Positions 15,141 to 24,961 are shown, counted from the stretch's first letter. The stretch: 33,302 nucleotides of DNA from Pseudomonas sp. GM84 (GCF_000282535.1 NZ_AKJC01000311.1:1-33302), one strand, 5' to 3'. The notes: a model not told the origin generated them from the letters alone. A program made the numbers and translations.

Positions 15141-15968
15141 TCAAGCGTGAATGTGTTGGTCTATGAACGCCTGGCGCCAGACAGCCGCAGCGGGCAAAGC
15201 CAGAAAGAACGGGTTGAGCAGCGACTCGCGCGCCGGATAACGGAACGGCTGCCCATCCAGGCCAATCACCTCGCCCCCAGCACCCTCCAGCACCCCCTGC
15301 GCCGCCGCGGTATCCCACTGCGAAGTCGGCGCCAGGCGCGGATAACAGTCGGCACTGCCTTCAGCCAGCAGGCAGAATTTGAGCGAGCTGCCGATGTTCG
15401 CCAACTCCAGCTCTCCCACCGCAGCCTTCAGACCTGCCAGCAACGCCTCCTGCTCCGGGCTGGAATGGCGACGGCTGGCCACCACGGTGAAGCGGCCATC
15501 GGCAGGCGGCGTATTGCGCACCTGAATCGGCAGGGCATCGCTGCCGGCCTCGGCGCGCCAGGCACCCAGATCGCGCCCACCGAAATAGCAGCGCCCGCTC
15601 GTCGGCATCGACACCACGCCAAACAGCACTTCACCGTTCTCGATCAGGGCGATGTTGACGGTGAATTCCTCGCTGCCGGCGATGAACTCCTTGGTGCCGT
15701 CCAGCGGGTCGACCAGCCACCAGCGCTGCCACCCCTGGCGCGTGGCCAGGGGGATATTGCAGTCTTCTTCGGACAGCACCGGAATCTGCGGCGCCAGCGC
15801 CTGCAGGCCGTCGGCGATCACCCGGTGCGCCGCCAGGTCGGCGGCGGTCACTGGCGAGTCGTCGGCTTTGTTGGTCACGGCGACATCGGCGCGCCAGAAC
15901 GGCAGGATCGCCTCGCCAGCCAAACGGGCCAGCTTGACCACTTCATGCATCAGTTGCAGGTCATTCAT
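15141..15968 (-). CDS. cysQ: 3'(2'),5'-bisphosphate nucleotidase
   Basis: A 275-residue member of the inositol-monophosphatase superfamily that hydrolyses 3'-phosphoadenosine 5'-phosphate, a by-product of sulfate assimilation, to AMP. The metal-binding motifs are visible: SEED with its acidic pair, LVDPLDGTKEF, and the C-terminal WDTAAAQGVLEGAGG. Length and order fit CysQ. The start codon overlaps the nudE stop (ATGA), so the two genes form a coupled operon, a pairing common in pseudomonads. A REP element begins 1 bp after its stop, so transcript ends probably carry this structure. Confidence 0.95.
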   Translation of the reverse strand: MNDLQLMHEVVKLARLAGEAILPFWRADVAVTNKADDSPVTAADLAAHRVIADGLQALAPQIPVLSEEDCNIPLATRQGWQRWWLVDPLDGTKEFIAGSEEFTVNIALIENGEVLFGVVSMPTSGRCYFGGRDLGAWRAEAGSDALPIQVRNTPPADGRFTVVASRRHSSPEQEALLAGLKAAVGELELANIGSSLKFCLLAEGSADCYPRLAPTSQWDTAAAQGVLEGAGGEVIGLDGQPFRYPARESLLNPFFLALPAAAVWRQAFIDQHIHA

Positions 15969-16531
15969 ACGTCGAGCAGCCCCCGCTGGATCAGCAGGTC
16001 GCGGGCCAGGTACAGCGCCGCCAGCGCCCGCCCCTCGGTGAACTGCGGGTGCATGGCCAGGGCCGACAGCTCGCGCAGGTTGACCTTGTCGACCCGCATC
16101 GGTTCGGGCTCGTCGCCTTCCAGGCGCTCTTCGTACAAGTCGCTGGCCAGCACCACCTGGATCTTCTGGCTCATGTAGCCCGGCGACAGCGACAGCTCGG
16201 TCAAATGCTCCAGTTGGCGTGCGCCAAACCCGGCTTCTTCCTTGAGCTCGCGGTCGGCCGCGGCCAGCACGTCCTCGCCCGGTTCGATCAGGCCCTTGGG
16301 CAGCGACAGCTCGTATTCATCGGTGCCGCCGCAGTATTCCTCGACCAACACGGCGTGTTCGGCGTCGAGCATCGCCACGATCATCACGGCGCCATAGCCA
16401 TTGCCGCGGCCGACCAGACGCTCGTAGGTGCGCTCGTTGCCATTGCTGAAGCGCAGCTGTACGGCTTCGACGCGGAACAGACGACTGCTGGCGACGATCT
16501 CTCGGCTGAGGACGGTGGGTTTCTGGCGCAT
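15965..16531 (-). CDS. nudE: ADP compounds hydrolase NudE
   Basis: A 188-residue Nudix hydrolase that cleaves ADP-ribose, NADH and diadenosine polyphosphates. The Nudix box is complete (residues about 80-102; GLIEPGEDVLAAADRELKEE). The N-terminal MRQKPTVLSREIVA and the ELSLSPGYMSQK segment fit NudE rather than the NudF ADP-ribose pyrophosphatase. The ATG at 16531 was chosen because a perfect AAGGAG stands 7 nt upstream; the open frame reaches 37 codons further without such a site. It is divergent from yrfG with 64 bp between them. In E. coli nudE also sits in the yrfG-hslRO-pckA neighbourhood. Confidence 0.93.
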   Translation of the reverse strand: MRQKPTVLSREIVASSRLFRVEAVQLRFSNGNERTYERLVGRGNGYGAVMIVAMLDAEHAVLVEEYCGGTDEYELSLPKGLIEPGEDVLAAADRELKEEAGFGARQLEHLTELSLSPGYMSQKIQVVLASDLYEERLEGDEPEPMRVDKVNLRELSALAMHPQFTEGRALAALYLARDLLIQRGLLDV

Positions 16532-16595
16532 GGGGCGGCTCCTTGGCGTGAACGGGTTACTATACCGTGGCTTGCCGACTGAACGAGAGTTTCCC

Positions 16596-17258
16596 ATGCC
16601 TGTTCTTCCCTGGTCTGCCATCGATACCGTCCTGCTGGACATGGACGGTACCCTGCTCGACCTGCACTACGACAACCGCTTCTGGCTCGAACACCTGCCC
16701 CAGCGCTACGCCGAGCTGCACGGGGTGAGCCGGGCCATGGCGGAAATGGAGCTGCAGCCGCTGTTCGAGCGCAATGCCGGCACCCTGAACTGGTACTGCC
16801 TGGACTTCTGGAGCCGCGAACTGAAGCTGCCGATCCGCGAGCTCAAGCGCGAGATCGCCGACCTGATCGCCCTGCGCCCCGATGCCGATACGTTCCTGGC
16901 GGCGATCCGCAAGGCTGGCAAGCGCGTGGTGATGATCACCAATGCCCACCGTGATTCGCTGTCGCTGAAGCTGGAGCGGGTGGAACTGGCGCCGTATTTC
17001 GAGCGGCTGATCAGTTCGCATGACTACGGTTATCCCAAGGAAAGCCCGCAGTTCTGGGATGCGCTGCAGGCGGATATCGGCTTTGAGCCGGGGCGCAGCC
17101 TGTTCATCGACGACACCTTGGCCATCCTGCGCAGTGCGCGGCGGTTTGGCGTGGGGCATCTGCTGGCGGTGCGCCAGCCGGACAGCCAGGCGGCGCCGCG
17201 CGATACCCAGGAGTTCGCGGCGGTCGAGGATTACCGGGAATTGCTGGTGGGTCTGTAA
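16596..17258 (+). CDS. yrfG: GMP/IMP nucleotidase (HAD family)
   Basis: A 220-residue HAD-superfamily phosphatase. Motif I is LDMDGTLLD with nucleophile D15 and acid/base D17. Motif II appears as VVMITNAH, the conserved Lys lies in YGYPKESPQFW, and motif IV is LFIDDTLAIL. The cap region carries the YrfG-like stretch FWLEHLPQRYAELHG. The E. coli homologue dephosphorylates GMP and IMP. The start at 16596 has GAGAG upstream and aligns with the family start; the frame runs further upstream across the divergent nudE promoter, which is unlikely to be coding. It is a single gene ending at REP pair D. Confidence 0.92.
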   Translation: MPVLPWSAIDTVLLDMDGTLLDLHYDNRFWLEHLPQRYAELHGVSRAMAEMELQPLFERNAGTLNWYCLDFWSRELKLPIRELKREIADLIALRPDADTFLAAIRKAGKRVVMITNAHRDSLSLKLERVELAPYFERLISSHDYGYPKESPQFWDALQADIGFEPGRSLFIDDTLAILRSARRFGVGHLLAVRQPDSQAAPRDTQEFAAVEDYRELLVGL

Positions 17259-17263
17259 GGTCC

Positions 17264-17332
17264 TCATCGCCGGCAAGCCGGCTCCCACACCGATCACCTC
17301 CGACCTTGTGGGAGCCGGCTTGCCGGCGATGA
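17264..17332. repeat. Inverted REP pair D (class GCCGGCAAGCCGGC)
   Basis: Perfect 26-bp arms (17264-17289 and 17307-17332) flank a 17-bp spacer. The pair lies between the converging ends of yrfG and the LysM gene. It has the same core as pairs A, E and F. Confidence 0.9.
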
Positions 17333-17348
17333 AGCCTATGAAGATCTA

Positions 17349-17789
17349 TCAGTCAGGAATACGCAGCACCTGCCCCGGGTAGATCTTGTCCGGGTGCGAC
17401 AGCATCGGCTTGTTCGCCTCGAAGATCTTGTTGTACTGGTTGGCGTTGCCATACACGACCACGGAAATGGCTGACAGTGTGTCGCCCTTCTTCACCGTAA
17501 CGAACCGCGCAGCCTTGACGACCGGCCCGGTCACGGTGATCTGGTCATCGACACTGGCCACACCATTGATGTTGCCCGCCGCCAGAATGATCTTCTCCTT
17601 TTCCTCCTGGCTGGCCACCTCGCCCTTGAGGATGATCTTGTCACCCTCTACAGTGGCGGTGATGTTGGGGTTGCCCAGGCCGACATTCTCCACGTGTTTC
17701 TTAAGCTGCTCCTCGGCGTTGGCATTGCCGGGGGTCAGCAGGTCGATCAACTTCTCGCCGGCTTCCTTCACGAAACTGAACAGGCTCAT
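17349..17789 (-). CDS. BON-LysM domain protein (YgaU/Kbp family)
   Basis: A 146-residue protein with a short amphipathic N-terminus, a BON domain (about 25-88) and a C-terminal LysM domain (about 95-145, VKKGDTLSAISVVVYG through YPGQVLRIPD). It has no signal peptide. This is the layout of E. coli YgaU, named Kbp, a cytoplasmic potassium-binding protein made under osmotic stress; that role is transferred by homology. AAGGAG lies 7 nt before the ATG. It stands alone and is transcribed away from fdhD. Confidence 0.9.
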   Translation of the reverse strand: MSLFSFVKEAGEKLIDLLTPGNANAEEQLKKHVENVGLGNPNITATVEGDKIILKGEVASQEEKEKIILAAGNINGVASVDDQITVTGPVVKAARFVTVKKGDTLSAISVVVYGNANQYNKIFEANKPMLSHPDKIYPGQVLRIPD

Positions 17790-17873
17790 GACGCGCTCCT
17801 TGTTGACGTTAACCTCGGAGCAAGGAGTCTAGGCCAGGATTGCCCTCCCCGCCCCACTGCGACCAATCGACGC

Positions 17874-17893
17874 GGTCTATCAAGGCATAGACC
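17874..17893. promoter_or_regulatory. Inverted repeat upstream of fdhD
   Basis: GGTCTAT-CAAGGC-ATAGACC has perfect 7-bp arms around a 6-bp spacer, 70-90 bp before the fdhD start and 84 bp before the LysM start on the other strand. The layout suits a dimeric regulator site for either gene. The regulator is unknown. Confidence 0.45.
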
Positions 17894-17963
17894 CTAGCGA
17901 TTAGACGTGGGCGGCACACGGGCCTAGGCTGGTGCTATCGAAAAGCCGCCGGTCAGCCCTCCG

Positions 17964-18794
17964 ATGCAAAGCAAACCCCCGGTCTGCGCGGTCTCCACGC
18001 CCCTGGAGCTGCCCGCCGCCAGCAGTACCTACGACTACGTACAACTCAGCGATGGCGAACGCGCCTGCACGCCGCTGGCCGAAGAAGTCGCCCTGGCCAT
18101 CGCCTACAACGGCCTCAACCAGGCGGTCATGCTGGTCAGCCCCACCGACCTGGAAGACTTCGCGGTCGGTTTCAGCGTCGGCAGCGGCATTGTCGAAGGC
18201 ACGGCGGAAATCTACGACCTGAAGCTCTCCGGCAGTGGTTCGGCGATGTACGCGGACCTTGAGATTTCCAGCCGTGCATTCTGGAACCTGAAGAATCAGC
18301 GCCGCCAGCTGGCCGGCACCAGCGGTTGCGGCCTGTGCGGGGTCGAGGCCCTGGAACAGGCCTTGCCGGAGCTCACGGCACTCCCTGGCGCGCCCTTGCC
18401 ACCCGTGCAGTGGCTTGCCGGCCTGCGTGAGCGCATCGACGCGTTCACCCCGCTGGGCCAGCACTGCGGTGCGGTGCACGCGGCCTTGTTCATGAATGCA
18501 CAGGGCGAACTGCTGATGGGCCGCGAAGACATCGGCCGGCACAACGCCCTCGACAAGCTGATCGGCGCCCTGCTGCGCCAAGGCATCAGCAGCGAAGGCG
18601 GCCTGGCCATCGTCACCAGCCGCTGCAGCCTGGAGCTGATCCAGAAAGTCCTGCGCGCCGGCGTCCAGACCCTGGTCAGCCTGTCGGCACCTACCGGCCT
18701 TGCCCTGCAATGGGCGCGCAAGCACAACCTCAACCTCATTCACCTGCCCAAACACAGTGCACCGCGGGTCTATAGCCCAGCGGCGGAGTCGTAA
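17964..18794 (+). CDS. fdhD: Formate dehydrogenase accessory sulfurtransferase
   Basis: A 276-residue FdhD protein. It carries sulfur from IscS to the bis-MGD molybdenum cofactor, a step needed for formate dehydrogenase activity. The essential Cys-x-x-Cys lies in TSGCGLCGVEAL (C122, C125). The conserved segments DLEDFAVGF, ALFMNAQGELLMGREDIGRHNALDKLIG and the C-terminal SAPTGLAL are all present. It lies 5 bp before the molybdoenzyme gene on the same strand, so the accessory factor is made together with its presumed client. Confidence 0.95.
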   Translation: MQSKPPVCAVSTPLELPAASSTYDYVQLSDGERACTPLAEEVALAIAYNGLNQAVMLVSPTDLEDFAVGFSVGSGIVEGTAEIYDLKLSGSGSAMYADLEISSRAFWNLKNQRRQLAGTSGCGLCGVEALEQALPELTALPGAPLPPVQWLAGLRERIDAFTPLGQHCGAVHAALFMNAQGELLMGREDIGRHNALDKLIGALLRQGISSEGGLAIVTSRCSLELIQKVLRAGVQTLVSLSAPTGLALQWARKHNLNLIHLPKHSAPRVYSPAAES

Positions 18795-18799
18795 CAGCC

Positions 18800-21145
<2,346 letters not shown>

Positions 21146-21153
21146 GTGATCAC

Positions 21154-21249
21154 TGGCCTCATCGCCGGCAAGCCGGCTCCCACAGGTACACCACAGTGTT
21201 TGTGAATTGTGCTTGACCTGTGGGAGCCGGCTTGCCGGCGATGGGGCCA
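21154..21249. repeat. Inverted REP pair E (class GCCGGCAAGCCGGC)
   Basis: The 34-bp arms (21154-21187 and 21216-21249) differ at one position and flank a 28-bp AT-rich spacer. The pair lies 8 bp past the molybdoenzyme stop codon. Confidence 0.9.
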
Positions 21250-21270
21250 GTTGCAGCACCGCCAAAAACG

Positions 21271-21302
21271 AAAAAAGCCCTGTTCCACGGGGGTCAGGGC
21301 TT
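21271..21302 (-). terminator. Intrinsic terminator oriented for the minus strand
   Basis: AAGCCCTG (21275-21282) pairs with CAGGGCTT (21295-21302). The six A residues on the plus strand (21271-21276) become the T tract only when read on the minus strand; the plus-strand side runs into TTCGTCAC. Yet no recognised minus-strand gene ends here. It may end the possible short transcript at 21305-21415, or serve the fdh operon imperfectly. Confidence 0.55.
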
Positions 21303-21304
21303 CG

Positions 21305-21415
21305 TCACAAATATTTCAGACCTGCAATATTCGAGAAAGTTTCATCACAAAAACAATAACTTAGAAAATTGTGTACAACCCGTGTTACTCGTCGGATTTC
21401 AATTGCCACGGGCAT
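21305..21415 (-). CDS. Possible 36-aa small ORF or small-RNA locus
   Basis: An ATG on the minus strand has GAGG 7 nt upstream and opens a 36-codon frame ending in TGA 2 bp before the minus-strand terminator. The predicted peptide starts MPVAIEIRRV and ends in GLKYL. Codon use (GTA, CTA, CGA, AAT) is unlike the GC-rich neighbours, which argues against a normal gene. I recognise no family. A short untranslated RNA ending at the same terminator is an equally good reading. Confidence 0.25.
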   Translation of the reverse strand: MPVAIEIRRVTRVVHNFLSYCFCDETFSNIAGLKYL

Positions 21416-21418
21416 CCC

Positions 21419-21456
21419 AGAGCCTCAAATTCGCGTCGTCATCCCTATGAGGCTCT
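21419..21456 (+). promoter_or_regulatory. Leader inverted repeat covering the ribosome-binding site
   Basis: AGAGCCTCA (21419-21427) and TGAGGCTCT (21448-21456) are perfect 9-nt complements with a 20-nt loop. The 3' arm contains GAGG, the probable Shine-Dalgarno sequence of the gene starting at 21461. If the hairpin forms in the mRNA it would hide the ribosome-binding site. Confidence 0.5.
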
Positions 21457-21460
21457 CTTG

Positions 21461-21940
21461 ATGAAGAAGTACTCCTCGATTCTGTTGTTGTCTTTCAGCT
21501 TGCTCAGCGGCGTTGCCATGGCAGGCGGCAATACCGAGGCTGGCATTGGCGGCGCATTGGGCGGGGTACTCGGCTCCGTAGTGGGCAACTCCATCGGTGG
21601 TAGCACCGGCGGCGCCATTGGTGCCGGTCTGGGCGGCGCTGCCGGCGGTGCCCTGGGTGCCGACAAACGCCAGCGTGGCGAGGCCGCCATCGGTGGCGCG
21701 CTGGGCGCCGCAGGCGGTAACGTGGTCGGTCGCTCGGTGGGCGGTACCACCGGTAGCTACATTGGTGCAGCCGCGGGCGGCGGTATCGGTGGCGCGGCGG
21801 GTAACTACCTGGGCAACCGGGCCGATGAAGACGAGCGCCATGACGAGCGCAAATACTACAGCCGCGGCTACAGAGACGGTCGTCACTACGACCGTGGTCG
21901 CCACTACGGCCACCGCAAGCACAAGCACCACCATCACTGA
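21461..21940 (+). CDS. Glycine-zipper envelope protein with His-rich tail
   Basis: A 159-residue exported protein. Residues 1-21 form a signal peptide (MKKYSSILLLSF, cleavage near AMA-GG) without a lipobox cysteine. The middle (about 25-125) is glycine-zipper repeats such as GGALGGVLGSVVGNSIGG and GGAIGAGLGGAAGG, which usually form membrane-embedded helices. The last 35 residues are highly charged and His-rich, ending RGRHYGHRKHKHHHH, which could bind metal or anionic polymers. The precise function is unknown; related proteins are described as outer-membrane or periplasmic stress proteins. The start at 21461 was chosen for the signal peptide, although the frame opens 30 codons earlier. Confidence 0.82.
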   Translation: MKKYSSILLLSFSLLSGVAMAGGNTEAGIGGALGGVLGSVVGNSIGGSTGGAIGAGLGGAAGGALGADKRQRGEAAIGGALGAAGGNVVGRSVGGTTGSYIGAAAGGGIGGAAGNYLGNRADEDERHDERKYYSRGYRDGRHYDRGRHYGHRKHKHHHH

Positions 21941-21964
21941 TACCGGGGCTAGCACCTCGGCCGC

Positions 21965-21995
21965 AAAAGCCCCGCCCTCACCGGCGGGGCTTTTT
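21965..21995. terminator. Shared bidirectional terminator
   Basis: AAAAGCCCCGCC (21965-21976) pairs with GGCGGGGCTTTT, with T runs on both strands. It serves the glycine-zipper gene (+) and the thioesterase gene (-) that converge here. Its plus-strand T tract overlaps the thioesterase stop codon (21995-21997). Confidence 0.9.
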
Positions 21996-22435
21996 CATGC
22001 CTGCGCGTCGAGCTGCAGGCCGGACAGGATGGTATGCAGCGCTTCTGGCAGCGGCACGGGCCTGCCGGCAGCGCGTTCGATGAATACCTGCACCACCGTT
22101 CCCGCCGCGCAGGCATCCGCTTCTCCCGGGCGATACAGGGCCAACCGGTACTCCACCGTACTCCCCGCCAGGCGCGTCACGCCCAGGCCCACCTCCAGCA
22201 AATCCGGAAAGCCCGGCAGCGCGTAGAAATCCGCCGCCGAACTGACCACGAAGGCCGCCAGGTCACCCTCGCGCAGGTCGAACTCGGCTTGCTCGACCAG
22301 GAACGCCTGGATAGCGGTTTCGAAGAAGCCGTGCACCGTGGCACCGGCGATGTGGCCGTTGTGGTCGTTGTCCTGGGGGCGGGTGAGGATGGGGTGGAAG
22401 TGGGAGAAGGCTGTACGGTCGGGGGATTCGATCAT
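21995..22435 (-). CDS. YbgC/FadM-like acyl-CoA thioesterase
   Basis: A 146-residue hotdog protein of the 4-hydroxybenzoyl-CoA thioesterase type. The catalytic-helix motif RPQDNDHNGHIAG fits the D-x-N-x-H-x-N pattern of the family. The following helix GFFETAIQAFL and strands EVGLGVTRLAGSTVEYRLALY match its usual order. It should hydrolyse a cytoplasmic acyl-CoA, chain length unknown. The start has only a weak GGA upstream. It is a single gene, convergent with the glycine-zipper gene and divergent from the toxin-antitoxin operon. Confidence 0.88.
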   Translation of the reverse strand: MIESPDRTAFSHFHPILTRPQDNDHNGHIAGATVHGFFETAIQAFLVEQAEFDLREGDLAAFVVSSAADFYALPGFPDLLEVGLGVTRLAGSTVEYRLALYRPGEADACAAGTVVQVFIERAAGRPVPLPEALHTILSGLQLDAQA

Positions 22436-22492
22436 GATAGTTCCACAATTGGTGACACCGTGAGGAAGCTTCCCACAGCAAGACAGGAAGGA

Positions 22493-22519
22493 CTATAGTC
22501 GCAATCAACTATAGATTGC
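22493..22519. promoter_or_regulatory. Inverted repeat upstream of the toxin-antitoxin operon
   Basis: GCAATC-AACTATA-GATTGC (22501-22519) is a 6-bp-arm dyad. CTATAG occurs at 22493 and again 16 bp later. It ends 18 bp before the antitoxin start, where an autoregulatory operator would be expected. Confidence 0.45.
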
Positions 22520-22537
22520 ATAGCATGGTGCATCCCG

Positions 22538-23002
22538 ATGAAACCGAGAAATGCCCCGATGCCAACCCATCAATTAGATCATGCCAACCTGAGCCGAATG
22601 GTGGAATGCGGCAGTGTCCTTGCCACCCACATCGTTGGCCAACCTGGAGGATGGGCAATCCAGGTTGACGTCAACCATCAGGAACATGTGCTCGTTGCCC
22701 AGCGAAGTGGAAACGTGCGGCTGTTCAAGAAGTTCGAAACGCTGGTGGCCTATCTGCTCGACATCGGTATTGATCACTTCGAAGTCGATACCTCCGCCTT
22801 CGATCGCGATCAGACAAGTACCTACCAACGTCCTGATCGTGCACAGGCGTTGAGGCGAGCCCATGAAGCAGCGGCTTACGATGCCTGGTTTGCCGAACAG
22901 GTCGACGCCAGCCTGCAAGACCCAACGCCCTCGTTGGAGGATGAGGAGGTACAGCGGTTGTTCGCAGCCCGCCGTGCCGAACTCAAAGCCAGAATCCGCT
23001 GA
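22538..23002 (+). CDS. Putative antitoxin of a ParE-type module (ParC-like)
   Basis: Up to 154 residues. It belongs, as far as I can recognise, to small proteins found immediately upstream of RelE/ParE toxins and sometimes called ParC-like partition-associated proteins. The core GGWAIQVDVNHQEHVLVAQR, the RLFKKFETLVAYL segment and the C-terminal RRAHEAAAYDAWFAEQVDASL helix are typical. Unlike ParD or RelB it shows no obvious ribbon-helix-helix or HTH at the N-terminus. The C-terminal charged helices (EEVQRLFAARRAELKARIR) probably wrap the toxin. The start is uncertain: ATG at 22538 or 22559. Its stop overlaps the toxin start as TGATG, coupling their translation. The module is less GC-rich than its surroundings, suggesting transfer. 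Confidence 0.7.
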   Translation: MKPRNAPMPTHQLDHANLSRMVECGSVLATHIVGQPGGWAIQVDVNHQEHVLVAQRSGNVRLFKKFETLVAYLLDIGIDHFEVDTSAFDRDQTSTYQRPDRAQALRRAHEAAAYDAWFAEQVDASLQDPTPSLEDEEVQRLFAARRAELKARIR

Positions 23003-23274
23003 TGCGCCTGACGTGGCGCGCAATGGCGTGCAATGACCGTTTGCGCATCATGGAGCATATTGCCCAAGACAATCCCCAGGCCGCTCTGGCACTGGACGAA
23101 CGCTTCGCTGAAAAAGCCAGACGAGCAGCGCTCAGTCCGTTCCTGTACAGAGCAGGCAGATTTCCCGGAACAAGGGAAATTGTCGTTCATCCCAACTACG
23201 TAATGGTCTTTCGGGTTGCGGAGGAGTACGTAGAAGTCATCCGTATCCTGCACGCCAGACAGCAGTGGCCTTGA
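23002..23274 (+). CDS. RelE/ParE-family toxin
   Basis: A 90-residue protein with the compact alpha-alpha-beta-beta-beta layout of the RelE/ParE superfamily. The helices hold IMEHIAQDNPQAALALDERF. The strands hold GRFPGTREIVVHPNYVMVFRV and VEVIRILHARQQWP, the last being the hallmark VxxxRVLHxRQ-type ending. The family either cleaves ribosome-bound mRNA (RelE) or poisons DNA gyrase (ParE). The lack of a clear RelE-type basic/Tyr catalytic set and the HARQQWP ending favour the ParE side. It is coupled to the upstream antitoxin and followed by a terminator shared with pckA. Confidence 0.87.
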   Translation: MRLTWRAMACNDRLRIMEHIAQDNPQAALALDERFAEKARRAALSPFLYRAGRFPGTREIVVHPNYVMVFRVAEEYVEVIRILHARQQWP

Positions 23275-23283
23275 GCACACAAA

Positions 23284-23307
23284 AAAGCCGCCCCTAGGGG
23301 CGGCTTT
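23284..23307. terminator. Shared bidirectional terminator, toxin / pckA
   Basis: AAAGCCGCCCC (23284-23294) and GGGGCGGCTTT (23297-23307) form a perfect 11-bp stem. The longer T tract, from the six A residues at 23281-23286, serves the minus-strand pckA. The toxin gene converges from the other side. Confidence 0.9.
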
Positions 23308-23327
23308 CTCGTTGCAACTGGCTCAGC

Positions 23328-24869
23328 TTACAGCTGTGGGCCAGCGGCCTTGATGGCGTCGGACACGTCGAACTTCTTGAAGTTCTCGGTGAACAGCTTG
23401 GCCAGGCCTTTGGCAGCTTCGTCGTAGGCAGCTTTGTCAGCCCAGGTGTTGCGCGGGTTGAGCAGCTCGGTCTCGACGCCCGGAACGGCCTTCGGCACGT
23501 CCAGGTTGATGATGTCCAGGTGCTCGGTCTCGGCACCGATCAGAGCACCGCTCTGGATCGCCGCGATCACGCCACGGGTGGTCGGGATGCTGAAGCGCTT
23601 GCCAACGCCGTAGCCACCGCCGGTCCAGCCGGTGTTGACCAGGTAGACCTTGGAGCCGAAGGCGTTGATACGCTTGATCAGCAGCTCGGCGTACTCGCCA
23701 GCCGGGCGCGGGAAGAACGGTGCGCCGAAGCAGGTGGAGAAGGTCGACTTGATGCCGCCGCCCGAACCCATTTCGGTGGAACCGACCAGCGCGGTGTAGC
23801 CGGACAGGAAGTGGTAGGCCGCCTGCTCGTTGTTCAGGATCGAAACCGGAGGCAGAACACCGGTCAGGTCGCAGGTCAGGAAGATGACCGCGTTCGGCTC
23901 GCCACCCAGGTTGGCTTCGGCGCGCTTGGCGACGTGCTCCAGTGGGTAGGCAGCGCGGCTGTTCTGGGTCAGGCTGACATCGGCGTAGTCGGCGTGCTTG
24001 TTGCCGTCGAGGACGACGTTTTCCAGCACGGCGCCATGCTTGATGGCTTTCCAGATGACCGGCTCGTTCTTCTCGGACAGGTCGATGCACTTGGCGTAGC
24101 AGCCGCCTTCCATGTTGAAGACAACGCCTTCGCCCCAACCGTGCTCGTCGTCACCGATCAGGTAACGGCTTTCGTCGGCCGACAGGGTGGTCTTGCCGGT
24201 GCCGGACAGACCGAAGAACAGGGTTACATCGCCTTCTTCGCCAATGTTGGCTGCGCAGTGCATTGGCAGTACGTCAGCGGCCGGCAGCAGGAAGTTCTGC
24301 ACCGAGAACATGGCTTTCTTCATTTCACCGGCGTAACGCATGCCAGCGATCAGCACCTTCTTCTTGGCGAAGTTGATGATCACGCAGCCGTCGGAGTTGG
24401 TGCCGTCACGCTCAGGTTCGCACACGAAGTTGGCGACGTTGAGGATCTGCCACTGGTCGCGGCCAGCCGGGTTGAACTGCTCCGGGTTGATGAACAGGCA
24501 ACGGCCGAACAGGTTCTGCCAGGCGGTCTGGGTGGTCATCTTCACCGGCAGGTAGTGCTCGGCGGCAGCACCTACGTGAACGTAGGAAACGAAGTGATCC
24601 TGGGCGTTGTTGAACGCCTCGACGCGGTCCCACAGGGCATCGAACTTGTCGGCCGGGAACTTGCGGTTGATCGGGCCCCAGGCGATGGCGTCCTGGGTGG
24701 ACGGTTCTTCGACGATGAAACGGTCAGCCGGCGAACGGCCAGTACGGTGGCCAGTCTCGACTACCAGCGCGCCAGTATCGGCGAGCACGCCTTCACCGCG
24801 TTGCAGCGCTTCTTTTACCAGCTCATCGACGCTCAGGTCGGTGTACACGGTGTTGTTGGCTTGCGTCAT
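23328..24869 (-). CDS. pckA: Phosphoenolpyruvate carboxykinase (ATP)
   Basis: A 513-residue ATP-dependent PEP carboxykinase that converts oxaloacetate to PEP, the gluconeogenic entry from the TCA cycle. Family marks are [12 protein letters not shown], the kinase-1a motif [11 protein letters not shown] (Lys about 226), the kinase-2/PEPCK motif [21 protein letters not shown], and the adenine-binding end [12 protein letters not shown]. The ATG at 24869 was chosen because [13 protein letters not shown] is the family start; the frame opens 12 codons earlier without support. Its neighbour upstream is hslO on the same strand, 179 bp away, an order shared with E. coli. Confidence 0.97.
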   Translation of the reverse strand: MTQANNTVYTDLSVDELVKEALQRGEGVLADTGALVVETGHRTGRSPADRFIVEEPSTQDAIAWGPINRKFPADKFDALWDRVEAFNNAQDHFVSYVHVGAAAEHYLPVKMTTQTAWQNLFGRCLFINPEQFNPAGRDQWQILNVANFVCEPERDGTNSDGCVIINFAKKKVLIAGMRYAGEMKKAMFSVQNFLLPAADVLPMHCAANIGEEGDVTLFFGLSGTGKTTLSADESRYLIGDDEHGWGEGVVFNMEGGCYAKCIDLSEKNEPVIWKAIKHGAVLENVVLDGNKHADYADVSLTQNSRAAYPLEHVAKRAEANLGGEPNAVIFLTCDLTGVLPPVSILNNEQAAYHFLSGYTALVGSTEMGSGGGIKSTFSTCFGAPFFPRPAGEYAELLIKRINAFGSKVYLVNTGWTGGGYGVGKRFSIPTTRGVIAAIQSGALIGAETEHLDIINLDVPKAVPGVETELLNPRNTWADKAAYDEAAKGLAKLFTENFKKFDVSDAIKAAGPQL

Positions 24870-24955
24870 GAGATACCCCATCCGGCCCGAGGCCGAGTGC
24901 TCCAAACGTTTTGTAGTTGTCTAAAAAAAACTACTACAGCGAAAAAAGTGGCCGG

Positions 24956-24961
24956 ATTATG
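24956..24961 (-). promoter_or_regulatory. Possible -10 element of pckA
   Basis: On the minus strand CATAAT (plus 24956-24961) lies 87 bp before the pckA start, in an AT-rich stretch. No convincing -35 hexamer was found at 16-18 bp, so this is only a candidate; the leader would then be long. Confidence 0.25.

Larger units (their letters stand above)
21146..21460. other. Intergenic region with REP pair, minus-strand terminator and leader hairpin
   Basis: This 315-bp stretch holds REP pair E, a terminator oriented for the minus strand, an AT-rich part with a 36-codon minus-strand reading frame, and an inverted repeat just before the glycine-zipper gene. Each is listed separately. The promoter of the glycine-zipper gene should lie in the AT-rich part, but I could not fix its -35/-10. 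Confidence 0.6.

Noticed and set aside
22440..23275. The toxin-antitoxin region considered as part of a prophage or integrative element
   Set aside because: No integrase, att repeat, phage gene or transposase flanks it; only the two module genes are present.
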